Assembly: GCA_012103455.1 (NCBI GenBank)
Contig: WLWT01000001.1
Span: 434,001-498,000, forward strand
Direction of reading: 5' to 3'
DNA from: Gammaproteobacteria bacterium
Lineage (GTDB): Bacteria > Pseudomonadota > Gammaproteobacteria > HK1
Length of the DNA: 64,000 nucleotides
Part shown: piece after piece, positions 8,978 to 18,257 of the stretch
Numbering within the stretch: position 1 is the first letter of the stretch
How the letters are laid out: every line of letters starts with the position of its first letter
Program-made: the position numbers and the translations under genes
The notes under the pieces: model-generated
The model's input: only the letters and a program-made list of their open reading frames with translations
What the model was told of the DNA's origin: nothing
Databases searched by the model: none

Positions 8978-9678
8978 GATAATTGCTTCGTTTACTGGAT
9001 CACAAAGTGATCTAGCAGATGTTCTAGCGATGGTCGAGGAAGATCAAGCAATATTTCCATTTAATGAATACGAACATCTGATATGCGGCCTAATTGATAA
9101 GGGTGGCATGAGCTATGATCAGTATATCGAAATACGCACTGAATATATCAGTGAAAACCCAAATCTTCGGATATTCGAGATTTCTACCCCGCGTGGGTTT
9201 GGTGAGAAGTTTTCTCAAACCTATATACAAGGTAAGTGCTCAAAACTGAAGACACTATCTAAAAAAATAGATCCAAATTACTCAGGTGAATATGATCTCT
9301 GGCTTGATGGAATTACTATTGAAGTAAAAGCATCAAGGGCTGTTGATAGCGACAGCGAAGAGCCTCTTTATATGTAAAGCGTTATCACGGCATACAAAAA
9401 AGCGGTTTTTAATGAACTTTCAGCAGCTGAAGCCTCAATGCTGTGATGTATTTATTTGGGTTGCCGTGTTCCGAGATGAAATAGTTCTATGGATAATGAA
9501 TTCAGATGAAGTACAAAATAATCCGCTATACTCGAAAGGACAGCATCGGGGAAATAAAGGAAATGAAGGTCAGCTTCATGTAAAACATGACAATGTGCAT
9601 CTCTTGAGCAAGTTTGAATTGAAAGATGACAATATAGAAAAAGCAATTCATGACGCAGCAAAAAGAAAAAGCACTTAG
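8952..9678 (+). pseudogene. Putative type II restriction endonuclease, frameshifted
   Basis: It begins MELTELRDRIIASF, overlapping the last codons of the methyltransferase. Near residue 120 is YDLWLDGITIEVKASRA, which fits a PD-(D/E)xK nuclease core (D-x(n)-E-x-K). The frame closes with TAA at 9377, but coding continues in another frame: YxCKALSRHTKKRFL, then DVFIWVAVFRDEIVLWIMNSDEV, to 9678. A one-base change near 9370 explains this. I cannot assign a named specificity family. The call as endonuclease rests on position beside the methyltransferase and on the E-V-K motif. Together with the methyltransferase frameshift the system is probably inactive. Confidence 0.65.
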
Positions 9679-9951
9679 TATCAAGTTTGAACCGCGACGA
9701 AAATAGTTGGCAATCGCACAACCTCGCTTCGCGCATCTTGACCGCCGTCACCGGGGCACCGCCTCGTGCATCAAAGAGACAAAGCCCTTCAGCGCGCTAC
9801 CTAACCAAGCGATTGTGGGTAAATCCACCGCCTACCCGCGACGGTGGACCGGCGCGTGTGCGATGATCTGACTGTGCTGGGTAGCTAGTCGCGATCGACA
9901 CGCTTTCCCCGAGGGCCCAGCCCGCACACCCCGATCACCGGAGGGCATACG
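9679..9951. other. Intergenic stretch without a recognisable gene
   Basis: It separates the AT-rich restriction-modification remnants from the GC-rich metallophosphoesterase gene; base composition rises sharply after about 9700. The only element I can point to is GGAGG at 9940-9944, the ribosome-binding site of the next gene. Confidence 0.5.
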
Positions 9952-11979
9952 ATGCCGGGAGCGAAAGCGATCAGCGGCAAACGGCTGTTTACGTTCGTAG
10001 CCGTCGCCGACACCCATGTCAATGAAGCCGAGCAGCTCTCGACCTCACCCTATGAGACGAATCACCTCGCCAATGCCCGGGCCCGTTATGTGTTTGCCGA
10101 GATCGCGGCGATGGATCCGCCGCCCGCATTCGTCGTCCACTTGGGCGATATCGTGCACCCCATGCCCGCCCTGCCCGCGTACCACGATGCGGCGGAGCAC
10201 TTCCAACGGATCGCCAGCCAGCTCAGTGTGCCGCTGCACCTCATACCCGGCAATCATGATGTCGGCGACAAGACCGTGGACTGGATGCCCGCAGAGCTCG
10301 TGTGCGACGCCTACTTGGATACTTACCGGGATCTTTTCGGCGAGGATTTTTACGCTTTCGACCACGGCGCAGTGCGCTTCGTCATGGTGAATGCCCTGCT
10401 ATTCAACTCCGATCTTGCCGACGAGCAACGCCAGCGTGACTGGTTGGCACAGACCGTAGACTCCGCCGGCTCACTGCGTGTGTTCGTATTCATGCACTAC
10501 CCGCCGTATGTCTACCGGGCGGATGAGCGCGGCAGCTATGACAACATCGACGAGCCGGGCCGCGGTTGGTTGCTCGCCCAGCTCGCCAAACCCCAGGTCG
10601 AAGCCATATTCGCCGGCCACGTCCATAACTTCTGGTACGATCAGGTAGGCAGCGCCGAGCTGTACATGTTGCCGTCCAGCGCATTTTTGCGCCACGACTA
10701 CAGCGAGTTCGCAACCGTTGCGCCGGCCTGCGAATTCGGCCGGGCAGACGTGGCCAAGTTCGGCATCTTTCGCATCGACGTTCACGAACACGGGCATGTC
10801 GCCTACCTGCTGCGCAGTTATGGCCGCCGGTGTGCACCGGGCGAACACCGCGATATTCCGCGGCGCTATCTGGCCCACCCCAAGACCTCGGGGTTCGGGT
10901 CCGTGGGGGTCGAACTTCGCCATCCGTGGGCCGAGGTGCGCCAGATCACGGCTACTGGCGGAGTGCAGGAATTCGGCCGCAAGTGGGCGCGTAATGATTA
11001 CCCGTTGCTCGCCCTGTGGGAGATGGGCGTGCGCCTCGCTAAAGTCCCGGACGCGGACATCATCGAGGACGAACCGCGAGCTCGCATGCGAATGCTGGCT
11101 GCGATCGGCCATCGGCACGTGGTCACCGTCACCGGTGTGCCGCATCCCGAGCTGATGGACGCCGCTGCCGGCCTTGGAGTGAGCGCGTATGAGGCCAACC
11201 TCACCCTCGCCCGCTTTCACGAGCGGCGCGCAGCGTTACGCGCGGCCCGGGCGCACTGCGGCGGCGCCATCTATTTCGCCAAGATCCTCTGCGACCATGA
11301 CGCCCACTTTGATGGCAAAACCTTCAACCATTTCGTGCAGTCGGGCTTTACCGTCGAAGAGTTGCCGGACTACAAGACCTTGGTCAGCGAGGCAGTGGCC
11401 CACGGTGACATCGACGGCATCACCGTTCGTGTTGATGCGGGCACGGTGCTCACCCGTATCGCGAGCGCACTGCAAACATTTCGCGAGGTCACCGCGGCCG
11501 CTCTATTGGTCTCCATCAAACTGGCCGGTGCCGGCGCCGCCACGGCGCGGACCGACGATCGAGAGACCGCCGCGCGCGCCGCCGAGGCGATGGTGCTATC
11601 GCGGGCGCAAGACGGCATCCGCTACGTGTTCGACACTTTCATGGACGTGGACCGGGGCTACTATCCGCGCCACGCGTTTATAGACCGGCACTTCAATCCC
11701 CGGCTGCCGGCCCGCGTATTCGCCATCATGAACAGTCTTTTACCTGGCGGCGAGGGCTTTTCGGAACTGTCGGTGCATGGCAACGCACTGCACTTTCACA
11801 CGGCGGCGGGCCGGCGCTGCCTTGTGAGCGGGGAACGGGACACGGTGCTCGCTATTCTAAAAGCGGTCCCGGCAACGGCTATTGCTCATGATCTACTGGC
11901 CGGCGACACAGTGACTGCCGCAACGGCCGGAGACAGGATGGCTGATGAGATACAAGCGTTGCTGGTGGAGAAACATTGA
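9952..11979 (+). CDS. Metallophosphoesterase with long C-terminal extension
   Basis: A 675-residue protein. The first 290 residues form a calcineurin-like phosphoesterase with all metal motifs: VADTHV (D-x-H, about 18-23), HLGDIVHP (G-D, about 63-70), PGNHDV (G-N-H-D, about 100-105), FMHYPP (about 179) and FAGHVHNF (G-H-x-H, about 221-228). No signal peptide is visible. The remaining 380 residues have no motif I recognise with certainty. Segments such as HVVTVTGVPHPELMDAA, GGAIYFAKILCDHDAHFDGKTF and DIDGITVRVDAGTVLTRIAS alternate strand- and helix-like stretches, reminiscent of an alpha/beta barrel. I infer a cytoplasmic hydrolase of a phosphorylated metabolite with a second domain of unknown role. 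Start ATG with GGAGG 8 nt upstream. It stands alone. Confidence 0.82.
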   Translation: MPGAKAISGKRLFTFVAVADTHVNEAEQLSTSPYETNHLANARARYVFAEIAAMDPPPAFVVHLGDIVHPMPALPAYHDAAEHFQRIASQLSVPLHLIPGNHDVGDKTVDWMPAELVCDAYLDTYRDLFGEDFYAFDHGAVRFVMVNALLFNSDLADEQRQRDWLAQTVDSAGSLRVFVFMHYPPYVYRADERGSYDNIDEPGRGWLLAQLAKPQVEAIFAGHVHNFWYDQVGSAELYMLPSSAFLRHDYSEFATVAPACEFGRADVAKFGIFRIDVHEHGHVAYLLRSYGRRCAPGEHRDIPRRYLAHPKTSGFGSVGVELRHPWAEVRQITATGGVQEFGRKWARNDYPLLALWEMGVRLAKVPDADIIEDEPRARMRMLAAIGHRHVVTVTGVPHPELMDAAAGLGVSAYEANLTLARFHERRAALRAARAHCGGAIYFAKILCDHDAHFDGKTFNHFVQSGFTVEELPDYKTLVSEAVAHGDIDGITVRVDAGTVLTRIASALQTFREVTAAALLVSIKLAGAGAATARTDDRETAARAAEAMVLSRAQDGIRYVFDTFMDVDRGYYPRHAFIDRHFNPRLPARVFAIMNSLLPGGEGFSELSVHGNALHFHTAAGRRCLVSGERDTVLAILKAVPATAIAHDLLAGDTVTAATAGDRMADEIQALLVEKH

Positions 11980-12245
11980 CAGCTTGAGCTTTTTTTGAAG
12001 AAGATTTTCCAGCTCATGAATGCCGCGCCCCAATTGCCGGTGGATTCAGTAATCGACGAACTGTGCACTATGAACGCGAGCGGCGAACACGGCCTCATTG
12101 GCAACCCTAAAGCCCAAGGGCTAACGCACGAGGACTTATGACCGATGGGGCTGATGACCGATGGGGCTGCGCCGTGGATAATCGAACTGCCTGAGGCCAT
12201 AGCAATTGAGGCCATAGCAAAAAGAGCGGTCGCGTGACGGGCGCG
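11980..12245. repeat. Intergenic stretch with two short tandem duplications
   Basis: ATGACCGATGGGGCTG occurs twice in a row (12138-12169) and TGAGGCCATAGCAAT twice in a row with one change (12192-12221). No protein-like frame is seen. It is the leader of the TRAP operon. Confidence 0.7.
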
Positions 12246-12755
12246 ATGAACCGTTACATCCGCATCGTCGATGCGCTCAACTACCGCCTAGGGCGCACCG
12301 TGATGTACGGGATCTTCATCATGATGGGGATCTTGCTCTGGTCCAGTATCTCGAAGACCTTTTTCCTACCATCGCTTTGGACCCTGGAAATGGCGCAGTT
12401 CGCCATGGTTGCGTATTACATCCTAGGCGGTCCTTACTCGATTCAATTGGGTTCCAACGTGCGCATGGATCTGTTCTACGGCGGCTGGTCGGTGCGCAAA
12501 AAAGCCTGGTTCGACGCTTTCACCGTGCTGTTTTTGATCATCTTTCTAGGCGTGCTGCTCTATGGCGCCATCGACAGCACGACCTACTCGCTCAAATACA
12601 ACGAGCGCAGCCCGACAGCGTGGCGGCCCTATCTGTGGCCGGTCAAAGTCATGATGTGCATCGGCATCTTCCTCATGTTGCTGCAAGCCATTGCAGAGCT
12701 GTTCAAAGACATCCTGCGGCTTAAAGGAACACCTAACCGGGGAGAGCCCGGCTGA
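12246..12755 (+). CDS. TRAP transporter small membrane subunit (DctQ type)
   Basis: About 169 residues with four predicted membrane segments (for example VMYGIFIMMGILLWSSIS, AQFAMVAYYILGGPYSIQLG, VLFLIIFLGVLLYGAI and VKVMMCIGIFLMLLQAIAEL), the normal size and topology for DctQ. It links the large permease and the periplasmic receptor of a tripartite ATP-independent transporter. A GTG at 12234 in the same frame is an alternative start. The gene overlaps the next (DctM start at 12755), indicating translational coupling in a dctQMP operon. Confidence 0.88.
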   Translation: MNRYIRIVDALNYRLGRTVMYGIFIMMGILLWSSISKTFFLPSLWTLEMAQFAMVAYYILGGPYSIQLGSNVRMDLFYGGWSVRKKAWFDAFTVLFLIIFLGVLLYGAIDSTTYSLKYNERSPTAWRPYLWPVKVMMCIGIFLMLLQAIAELFKDILRLKGTPNRGEPG

Positions 12756-14077
12756 TGTCACACGAAATGATCGCTCTTTTCATGTTCGCCTCGATGATGC
12801 TGATGCTCATGACCGGACAGCGGGTGTTTGGCGCCATCGGTGCGGTGGCGTCCATCGCCGCGCTGACGCTTTGGGGCACGGGCGGCTCCGATATTCCGTT
12901 TGCGGCGGCCATGAAGCTCATGAAGTGGTATCCGTTGCTGACGCTACCCATGTTCATCTTCATGGGCTATGTGCTGTCCGAATCGAAGCTGGCCGATGAT
13001 CTCTACCGCATGTTTCACGTGTGGATGGGTCCGCTGCGGGGCGGACTGGCCATCGGCACCATCGGCCTTATGGTGCTGGTCTCCGCCATGAACGGTTTGA
13101 GCGTCGCGGGCATGGCCATCGGCGCCACCATTGCGCTGCCGGAATTGCTCCGTAGGGGGTATGACAAGCAGATGGTCACCGGCGTCGTCCAAGCCGGCTC
13201 GTCACTCGGCATTCTAGTGCCGCCATCCGTGGTGTTGGTGCTCTACGCGATGATCGCGCGCCAACCAGTCGGCCAGCTCTGGCTCGCAGGCGTGTTCCCC
13301 GGCCTGTTGATGGCCGGGATGATGATCGCTTACATCGCCATTCGTTGCCGGCTACAGCCACATCTGGGTCCAGCCCTGGCGCCAGCGGAGCGCCGCGTCC
13401 CTATAGGTGAGAAACTGCGCCTGTTGCGGGCAGGATTGCTACCGCTGATGATCTTCGCCGCCATGATGGTGCCGTTCGTCAACGGCTGGACATCGCTGGT
13501 GGAAAGCTCGGCAATCGGTGCACTGACCGCGTTCTTCGCCGCCATCGTCAAGCGCCGTATGACGCGCGAGGTGTTCGAAAAATCAGTGCGCCAAACCCTC
13601 GCTATTTCCTGCATGTTCATGTGGATCATTTTGGCCGCACTCGGCTTTGGCGCGGTATTCGATGGACTGGGTGCGGTACGCGCCATCGATGATCTCTTTA
13701 CCGAACAACTCGGTCTAAATCCTTGGACCATCCTCATCTTGATGCAGCTAAGCTTCATCCTGATGGGCACCTTCCTCGACGACACCGCCATGCTAGTGAT
13801 CGTTGCACCGCTGTACGTACCCTTAGTGAAAGTGCTCGGCTTCGATCTGGTGTGGTATGGCGTGCTGTACACCATCACGACACAGATCGCTTACATGACG
13901 CCACCTTTTGGATACAACTTGTTTTTGATGCGCGCGATGGCACCGCCCGAGATCGAACTGCGCGATATCTATCGTTCGATCGTGCCGTTTGTGCTGGTGA
14001 TGATCGGTTGTCTTGCGCTGATTATGAAATTTCCCGACATCGCGCTATGGCTGCCGCATTACGTGTATGGCCAGTGA
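12755..14077 (+). CDS. TRAP transporter large permease (DctM type)
   Basis: A 440-residue hydrophobic protein with the repeated features of the DctM family: GQRVFGAIGAVASIAAL near the N-terminus, VSAMNGLSVAGMAIGATIALPELLRRGYDKQ (about 109-140), SSLGILVPPSVVLVLYAMIA (about 149-168) and FLDDTAMLVIVAPLYVPL in the second half. It carries the Na+- or H+-coupled translocation pathway in the inner membrane. It starts at the last base of dctQ. The solute is most likely an organic acid, but the sequence does not say which. Confidence 0.92.
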   Translation: MSHEMIALFMFASMMLMLMTGQRVFGAIGAVASIAALTLWGTGGSDIPFAAAMKLMKWYPLLTLPMFIFMGYVLSESKLADDLYRMFHVWMGPLRGGLAIGTIGLMVLVSAMNGLSVAGMAIGATIALPELLRRGYDKQMVTGVVQAGSSLGILVPPSVVLVLYAMIARQPVGQLWLAGVFPGLLMAGMMIAYIAIRCRLQPHLGPALAPAERRVPIGEKLRLLRAGLLPLMIFAAMMVPFVNGWTSLVESSAIGALTAFFAAIVKRRMTREVFEKSVRQTLAISCMFMWIILAALGFGAVFDGLGAVRAIDDLFTEQLGLNPWTILILMQLSFILMGTFLDDTAMLVIVAPLYVPLVKVLGFDLVWYGVLYTITTQIAYMTPPFGYNLFLMRAMAPPEIELRDIYRSIVPFVLVMIGCLALIMKFPDIALWLPHYVYGQ

Positions 14078-14147
14078 AAAGAGAGGACCTTGAACCGAAC
14101 ATTAACTACCCTCCGGGAACTGGAGGGGAATACTTAAGGAGACAGAG

Positions 14148-15185
14148 ATGACCAATAGACGCAAGTTTCTCGCGCGCGCCGGCGCCTTGGGTGCCGCCGC
14201 CACGGTGAATGTACCTGCCGTGCACGCCAAAAGCAAAATCAGGTGGCGCCTGCAAACGTACGCTGGACCGGCGCTCGCCGAGCACGTCATCAAGCCCGCC
14301 ATCGATGCATTCAACAAGGCGGCCAATGGCGAGATGGAAATCGAATTGTTCTTCGCCGATCAGTTGGTGCCCACCGGTGAGCTGTTCCGGGCGATGCAAA
14401 AAGGCACCATCGACGCCGTGCAATCGGACGACGACTCCATGGCCTCGCCAACGGAAGTCACGGTATTTGGCGGTTACTTCCCGTTTGCCTCGCGCTACTC
14501 CTTGGACGTTCCCGTCCTATTCAATCAATACGGTTTGAACGAAATCTGGGACGCGGAGTATGCCAAGGTAGGCGTGAAGCATATTTCCGCCGGCGCCTGG
14601 GATCCTTGCCACTTCGCCACCAAGGATCCGATCCGCTCGCTCGCGGATCTCAAAGGCAAGCGCGTTTTCACCTTCCCCACCGCGGGCCGCTTCCTGAGCC
14701 AATTCGGCGTGGTGCCAGTGACGCTGCCGTGGGAAGACATCGAAGTGGCGGTACAGACCGGTGAACTGGATGGCATCGCCTGGTCGGGTATCACCGAGGA
14801 TTACACGGTCGGTTGGGCCGATGTGACCAACTACTTTCTCACCAACAATATCTCCGGCGCGTGGGCCGGTTCGTTCTTCGCCAACATGGACCGGTGGAAC
14901 GGCTTACCTGCTCACTTGAAGACCCTGCTGCAAATGGCCATGGATCAGTCGCACTACTACCGGCAATGGTGGTACTGGGGTGGGGAGGCCAGCCTGCGGG
15001 TCAATGGCACAAAGCTGAAACTCACCTCCATTGCAGATGAAGAGTGGGCGCAGGTGGAAGCGGCTGCGGTTAAGTTCTGGGACGAAATCGCCGCCGAGTC
15101 GCCCACGAAGGCAAAAGTTGTGGAGATTTTCCGCAAGTACAACGCCGATATGCAAAAGGCAGGCCGCCCGTATCGTTACGGCTGA
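14148..15185 (+). CDS. TRAP transporter solute receptor (DctP type), Tat-exported
   Basis: A 345-residue receptor. The N-terminus, TNRRKFLARAGALGAAATVNVPAVHA, has a twin-arginine R-R-x-F-L motif and an Ala-x-Ala cleavage site. The mature part has the DctP layout: RWRLQTYAGPALAEHVIKPA (first strand-helix), ELFRAMQKGTIDAVQSDDD, RSLADLKGKRVFTFPTAGRFLSQFGVVPVTLPWEDIEVAVQTGELDGIAWSG (hinge with the family Pro-W/E-D-x-x-x-A-x-Q-x-G-x-x-D-G motif) and ADVTNYFLTNN. This pattern resembles receptors annotated for mannitol/chloroaromatic or organic acid uptake. A strong AGGAGA lies 8 nt before the ATG. It is the third gene of the operon. Confidence 0.9.
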   Translation: MTNRRKFLARAGALGAAATVNVPAVHAKSKIRWRLQTYAGPALAEHVIKPAIDAFNKAANGEMEIELFFADQLVPTGELFRAMQKGTIDAVQSDDDSMASPTEVTVFGGYFPFASRYSLDVPVLFNQYGLNEIWDAEYAKVGVKHISAGAWDPCHFATKDPIRSLADLKGKRVFTFPTAGRFLSQFGVVPVTLPWEDIEVAVQTGELDGIAWSGITEDYTVGWADVTNYFLTNNISGAWAGSFFANMDRWNGLPAHLKTLLQMAMDQSHYYRQWWYWGGEASLRVNGTKLKLTSIADEEWAQVEAAAVKFWDEIAAESPTKAKVVEIFRKYNADMQKAGRPYRYG

Positions 15186-15262
15186 CAGTGAACGGTTGGG
15201 CCGGGCGTTAAAGCCGAATCATTCGGCAGTGCACAGCAATGATGATAGGCCCGGCGATGATA

Positions 15263-15287
15263 GGCCCAGCACATATAGCGCTGGGCC
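15263..15287 (+). terminator. Stem-loop after the first TRAP operon
   Basis: GGCCCAGC and GCTGGGCC form an 8 bp perfect stem around a 9-base loop, 78 bases after the dctP stop. The 15 bp sequence GATGATAGGCCC(A/G)GC just before it is tandemly duplicated (15241-15270). There is no T-run, so termination is inferred. Confidence 0.4.
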
Positions 15288-15462
15288 AAAAACAACTACA
15301 GCGCGCCGCCGGGCACGCTTGCGCCTTCATCCTTTGCGCCTACATCCGTCGTGATTCGTTATCCGCCACTGTGCGTTCGGCCTTCTCGTAGTCGGCACGT
15401 ACCGAACGCGCCCTCTCATTTGAGATAGCCTGATACGGCAGGAAATATCCGCACGCTTGATA

Positions 15463-15603
15463 GGGCATCTCTAACAATGCACTTTTTCCGCGATGGCGGC
15501 GTCAGCTCCGTGCTCCAACCCTCAGGTATCACCTATACACTGCGGTTGTGTGCGCGGTGTTTCTTTGCACTCACGAAACAATGACTATTTTTGGCAGGCG
15601 CCC
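15463..15603 (+). mobile_element. MITE family A, copy A4 (141 bp)
   Basis: Termini GGGCATCTCTAACAAT and TTTTTGGCAGGCGCCC, flanked by GATA and TATA (imperfect duplication). It lies between the two convergent TRAP loci, outside genes. The rest of 15186-15665 holds only the stem-loop listed separately. Confidence 0.92.
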
Positions 15604-15665
15604 TATAGTGAGTCGCGCTCGCCGAAATTGACGAATCAACGTCCCTTACAGACTCCTCGGACCAT

Positions 15666-17294
15666 CTACAGCAAAAGCGCCACGATTGACGGCCACACCA
15701 GCAGGACAGTCAGCGCTAACAGCTGCACGCCGATGAACGGGAGGAAGCCGCGGAAAATATCGGTCAACGAGATGTGCGGCGGCGCCACGGACTTCAGATA
15801 GAAAGCAGCCGGACCAAACGGCGGCGATAGGAAACTGACCTGCATGTTCATACAAAACAGCACCCCGAACCAGACCGCAACGTGATGCGGCGCCAACTGG
15901 CCGAACAGGCCGATTTCCTCGATGGGTAGTGCTCTTACGATCGGCAGAAACACCGGGATGATCAACAGCACAATGCCCACCCAGTCCATGAAAGCGCCCA
16001 TGAACAACAAAATCAGCATCATCGTCAGAATGACTAGAAACGCCGGCATGTCGGCACCGACGATCAACTGGGCGATATAGGATGGTCCGCCGGCGAGGGT
16101 GTACGCGCCTGAAAGAGCAGCGGCGCCGACGGTCACCCAGATGATCGTGCCCGTGGAGCGCAAGGTACGCATCAGGCTGTCCCACAACATACCGATCGAC
16201 GCCTCACCGCGCAGCAGCGCGAATACAAAAACCGCAAGTGCGCCCATACCGGCCGCCTCGGTAATACCGGTGACCCCGCCGTAGATTGAACCGAGCACAA
16301 TGCCGATGATCGTGACGGGTGGTACGAGGCCTTTACCGTGGTGCCAGCCGTCGATGCATTTTTGCTTGCCGATCACGAACTGATACAGCACACCACACGC
16401 AGCGGCGATACCACCGAGCCATGGCAGGTGATAGGTCATACCCAGGAAAACTGGCCCCTGTTGCTCCGGCAAATCGGCGTTGGCGCCGGTCACGGTATAG
16501 AGCAGCGCACGTACAAATAAAATCGTAGCGAGGCAGCCGACGACGATAGACAGAAAACCTGTGAACATGACCAGCTTGTAGGAACCTGCCGCATCGCCTT
16601 CTTTTTTCTCCGGGAGCGGCGCGAGTGCCGGGTTCATCTGCGTGCGAACGACGATGTAGATGATGATGAAACTCGCAAGCATGAAACCCGGAATGAAGGC
16701 ACCGGTAAACAATGCTTTGATCGACGTTTCGGTGATGAGGCCGTAGATGATCAACACGATTGACGGCGGAATCATCGTGCCCAATGATCCCGACGCGCAT
16801 ATGGTGCCGATCGCGAGGTTCTGGTTGTAACCCAGACGCAGCATTTGCGGCAGCGCGATCAGGCCGAGCAACACCACCTCGCCACCGATTATGCCGGACA
16901 TGGCGGCAAGCAGTACCGCCATCAGCGACGTCACGATAGCGATACCGCCACGTACGCTGGACAGCCAGAAATTGAGCGAATCGTACATCGTTTTGGCGAC
17001 GCCCGAACGCTCCAACAGCGACGCCATGAAAATGAACAACGGCACTGAAATCAGCACATACTCGGTCAGCAGATCGAAAATCTTTTGCGTCAGTATGTAA
17101 AGTGGTCCGGTGCCGGGTCTACCCGTCAGCAAGCCCTCTCCGAAACTCATCGGATCGGTTAGCAGCGTCGGCTCGAATTTCATGATCATGACCAGCAATG
17201 CGAGCACCGCCGATGCGAGGCCCAGCGGCATGCCGATGGCCAGAAGGATGATCAGTCCCAGTACGAGAACGATTGAGATAGTACCGACATCCAT
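15666..17294 (-). CDS. Second TRAP transporter large permease (DctM type, long form)
   Basis: A 542-residue membrane protein, longer than the usual 430 because of an insert between the two halves. DctM motifs are present: LAIGMPLGLASAVLALLVMI, LVSVPLFIFMASLLERSGVAKTMYDSL-like segment, AAMSGIIGGEVVLLGLIALPQMLRLGYNQNLAIGTICASGSLGTMIPPSIVLIIYG, and near the C-terminus FMDWVGIVLLIIPVFLPI and SFLSPPFGPAAFYL. It forms the ion-coupled pore. Its start abuts the stop of dctQ upstream (17295), so the genes are co-transcribed. The 542/281-residue M/Q pair is the size I associate with organic- or amino-acid TRAP systems of marine bacteria; the substrate is not assignable. Confidence 0.92.
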   Translation of the reverse strand: MDVGTISIVLVLGLIILLAIGMPLGLASAVLALLVMIMKFEPTLLTDPMSFGEGLLTGRPGTGPLYILTQKIFDLLTEYVLISVPLFIFMASLLERSGVAKTMYDSLNFWLSSVRGGIAIVTSLMAVLLAAMSGIIGGEVVLLGLIALPQMLRLGYNQNLAIGTICASGSLGTMIPPSIVLIIYGLITETSIKALFTGAFIPGFMLASFIIIYIVVRTQMNPALAPLPEKKEGDAAGSYKLVMFTGFLSIVVGCLATILFVRALLYTVTGANADLPEQQGPVFLGMTYHLPWLGGIAAACGVLYQFVIGKQKCIDGWHHGKGLVPPVTIIGIVLGSIYGGVTGITEAAGMGALAVFVFALLRGEASIGMLWDSLMRTLRSTGTIIWVTVGAAALSGAYTLAGGPSYIAQLIVGADMPAFLVILTMMLILLFMGAFMDWVGIVLLIIPVFLPIVRALPIEEIGLFGQLAPHHVAVWFGVLFCMNMQVSFLSPPFGPAAFYLKSVAPPHISLTDIFRGFLPFIGVQLLALTVLLVWPSIVALLL

Positions 17295-18140
17295 TCATTT
17301 TTCTCCCACCGCGCGCTTGATGGCGTCGAGCTCATCCTGGTCAATGTCGTCGGCAGCCGTGTGTGCCGTGGGTTCCAGATTCCAATCGGCAATCAGATTG
17401 ATAGTCGCCTGGATGGTGATCAGTACTATGACGATCAGAATCATTGGTTGTACCGTCGCCGGGATCGGAGGGTCAAAGGCCGTGCCAAACATCTCCCACC
17501 GGTAGAACTTCACCCCGAAGACCTGACTGTAGCTTCCGTAGATCAGGAACGCCGCGAAGATGTTGAGCAGTGCCACGGATACAACGTCGAATGCATGTTG
17601 GGCCCAGCGCGGCACAATGTCGTAAAGAATGAAAATTCGAATGTGACAACGCTGTTGCATCGCGTAGAGTCCCGAAAACAAAAAGACGTAGCCGGCGATC
17701 CACAGCGTCAATTCGTTAGCCCATAGCGTGGGCGCCTCAAACACATAGCGCAGGAAAACTTCGTAGAGCATGATCAACGTCATACTGATGATCAAAATCA
17801 TCGTGATCCGGCCGATGAACAGCGAGAAGCGATCGACTGGCCGCCACTCAGCAAATTCCATGTGTGCGATTCTGATATCGCGCATGCCGAAGGCGAAAAC
17901 AATCGGCATCAAAACAAGCGCCAACCAGTCGAGAAAATCCGCGTAACCGCCAAACAAACCCGGCCAGGCAAGGATGTCTTTGCGCTCGTGCAACTCGCTC
18001 ATCTGCTGATGCAGACTTTCGTTTTCGTGCGGTATGAAATCCATGATGTAGGCGGGAAGGTGCCAGATGGCCCAACCAGCGCAGACCACGAAAGCGAATG
18101 GAATCAGCCATTCCCGCGGGCTGCCGGTTTGCTCGCTCAT
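17295..18140 (-). CDS. Second TRAP transporter small subunit (DctQ type, long form)
   Basis: 281 residues. A first membrane segment at about 9-28 (EWLIPFAFVVCAGWAIWHLP) is followed by a soluble stretch with HENESLHQQMSELHERKD. Four more membrane segments follow, containing the DctQ hallmark RYVFEAPTLWANELTLWIAGYVFLFSGLYAMQQRCHIRI (about 152-190). Typical DctQ proteins are about 170 residues, so the first 100 residues are an extension. It lies between the receptor and permease genes and joins the latter without a gap. Confidence 0.88.
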   Translation of the reverse strand: MSEQTGSPREWLIPFAFVVCAGWAIWHLPAYIMDFIPHENESLHQQMSELHERKDILAWPGLFGGYADFLDWLALVLMPIVFAFGMRDIRIAHMEFAEWRPVDRFSLFIGRITMILIISMTLIMLYEVFLRYVFEAPTLWANELTLWIAGYVFLFSGLYAMQQRCHIRIFILYDIVPRWAQHAFDVVSVALLNIFAAFLIYGSYSQVFGVKFYRWEMFGTAFDPPIPATVQPMILIVIVLITIQATINLIADWNLEPTAHTAADDIDQDELDAIKRAVGEK

Positions 18141-18257
18141 TTCGTTAATCCCCCCGGTGATATCCTCCCCGGTGCTCCGGAGATCGGTTCTTTTTATGGA
18201 AATGGCGGCAAGGCCCTGGAGCCCTGCCGCCGGGTCGCAACAAAAAAGCGTTGCTGT

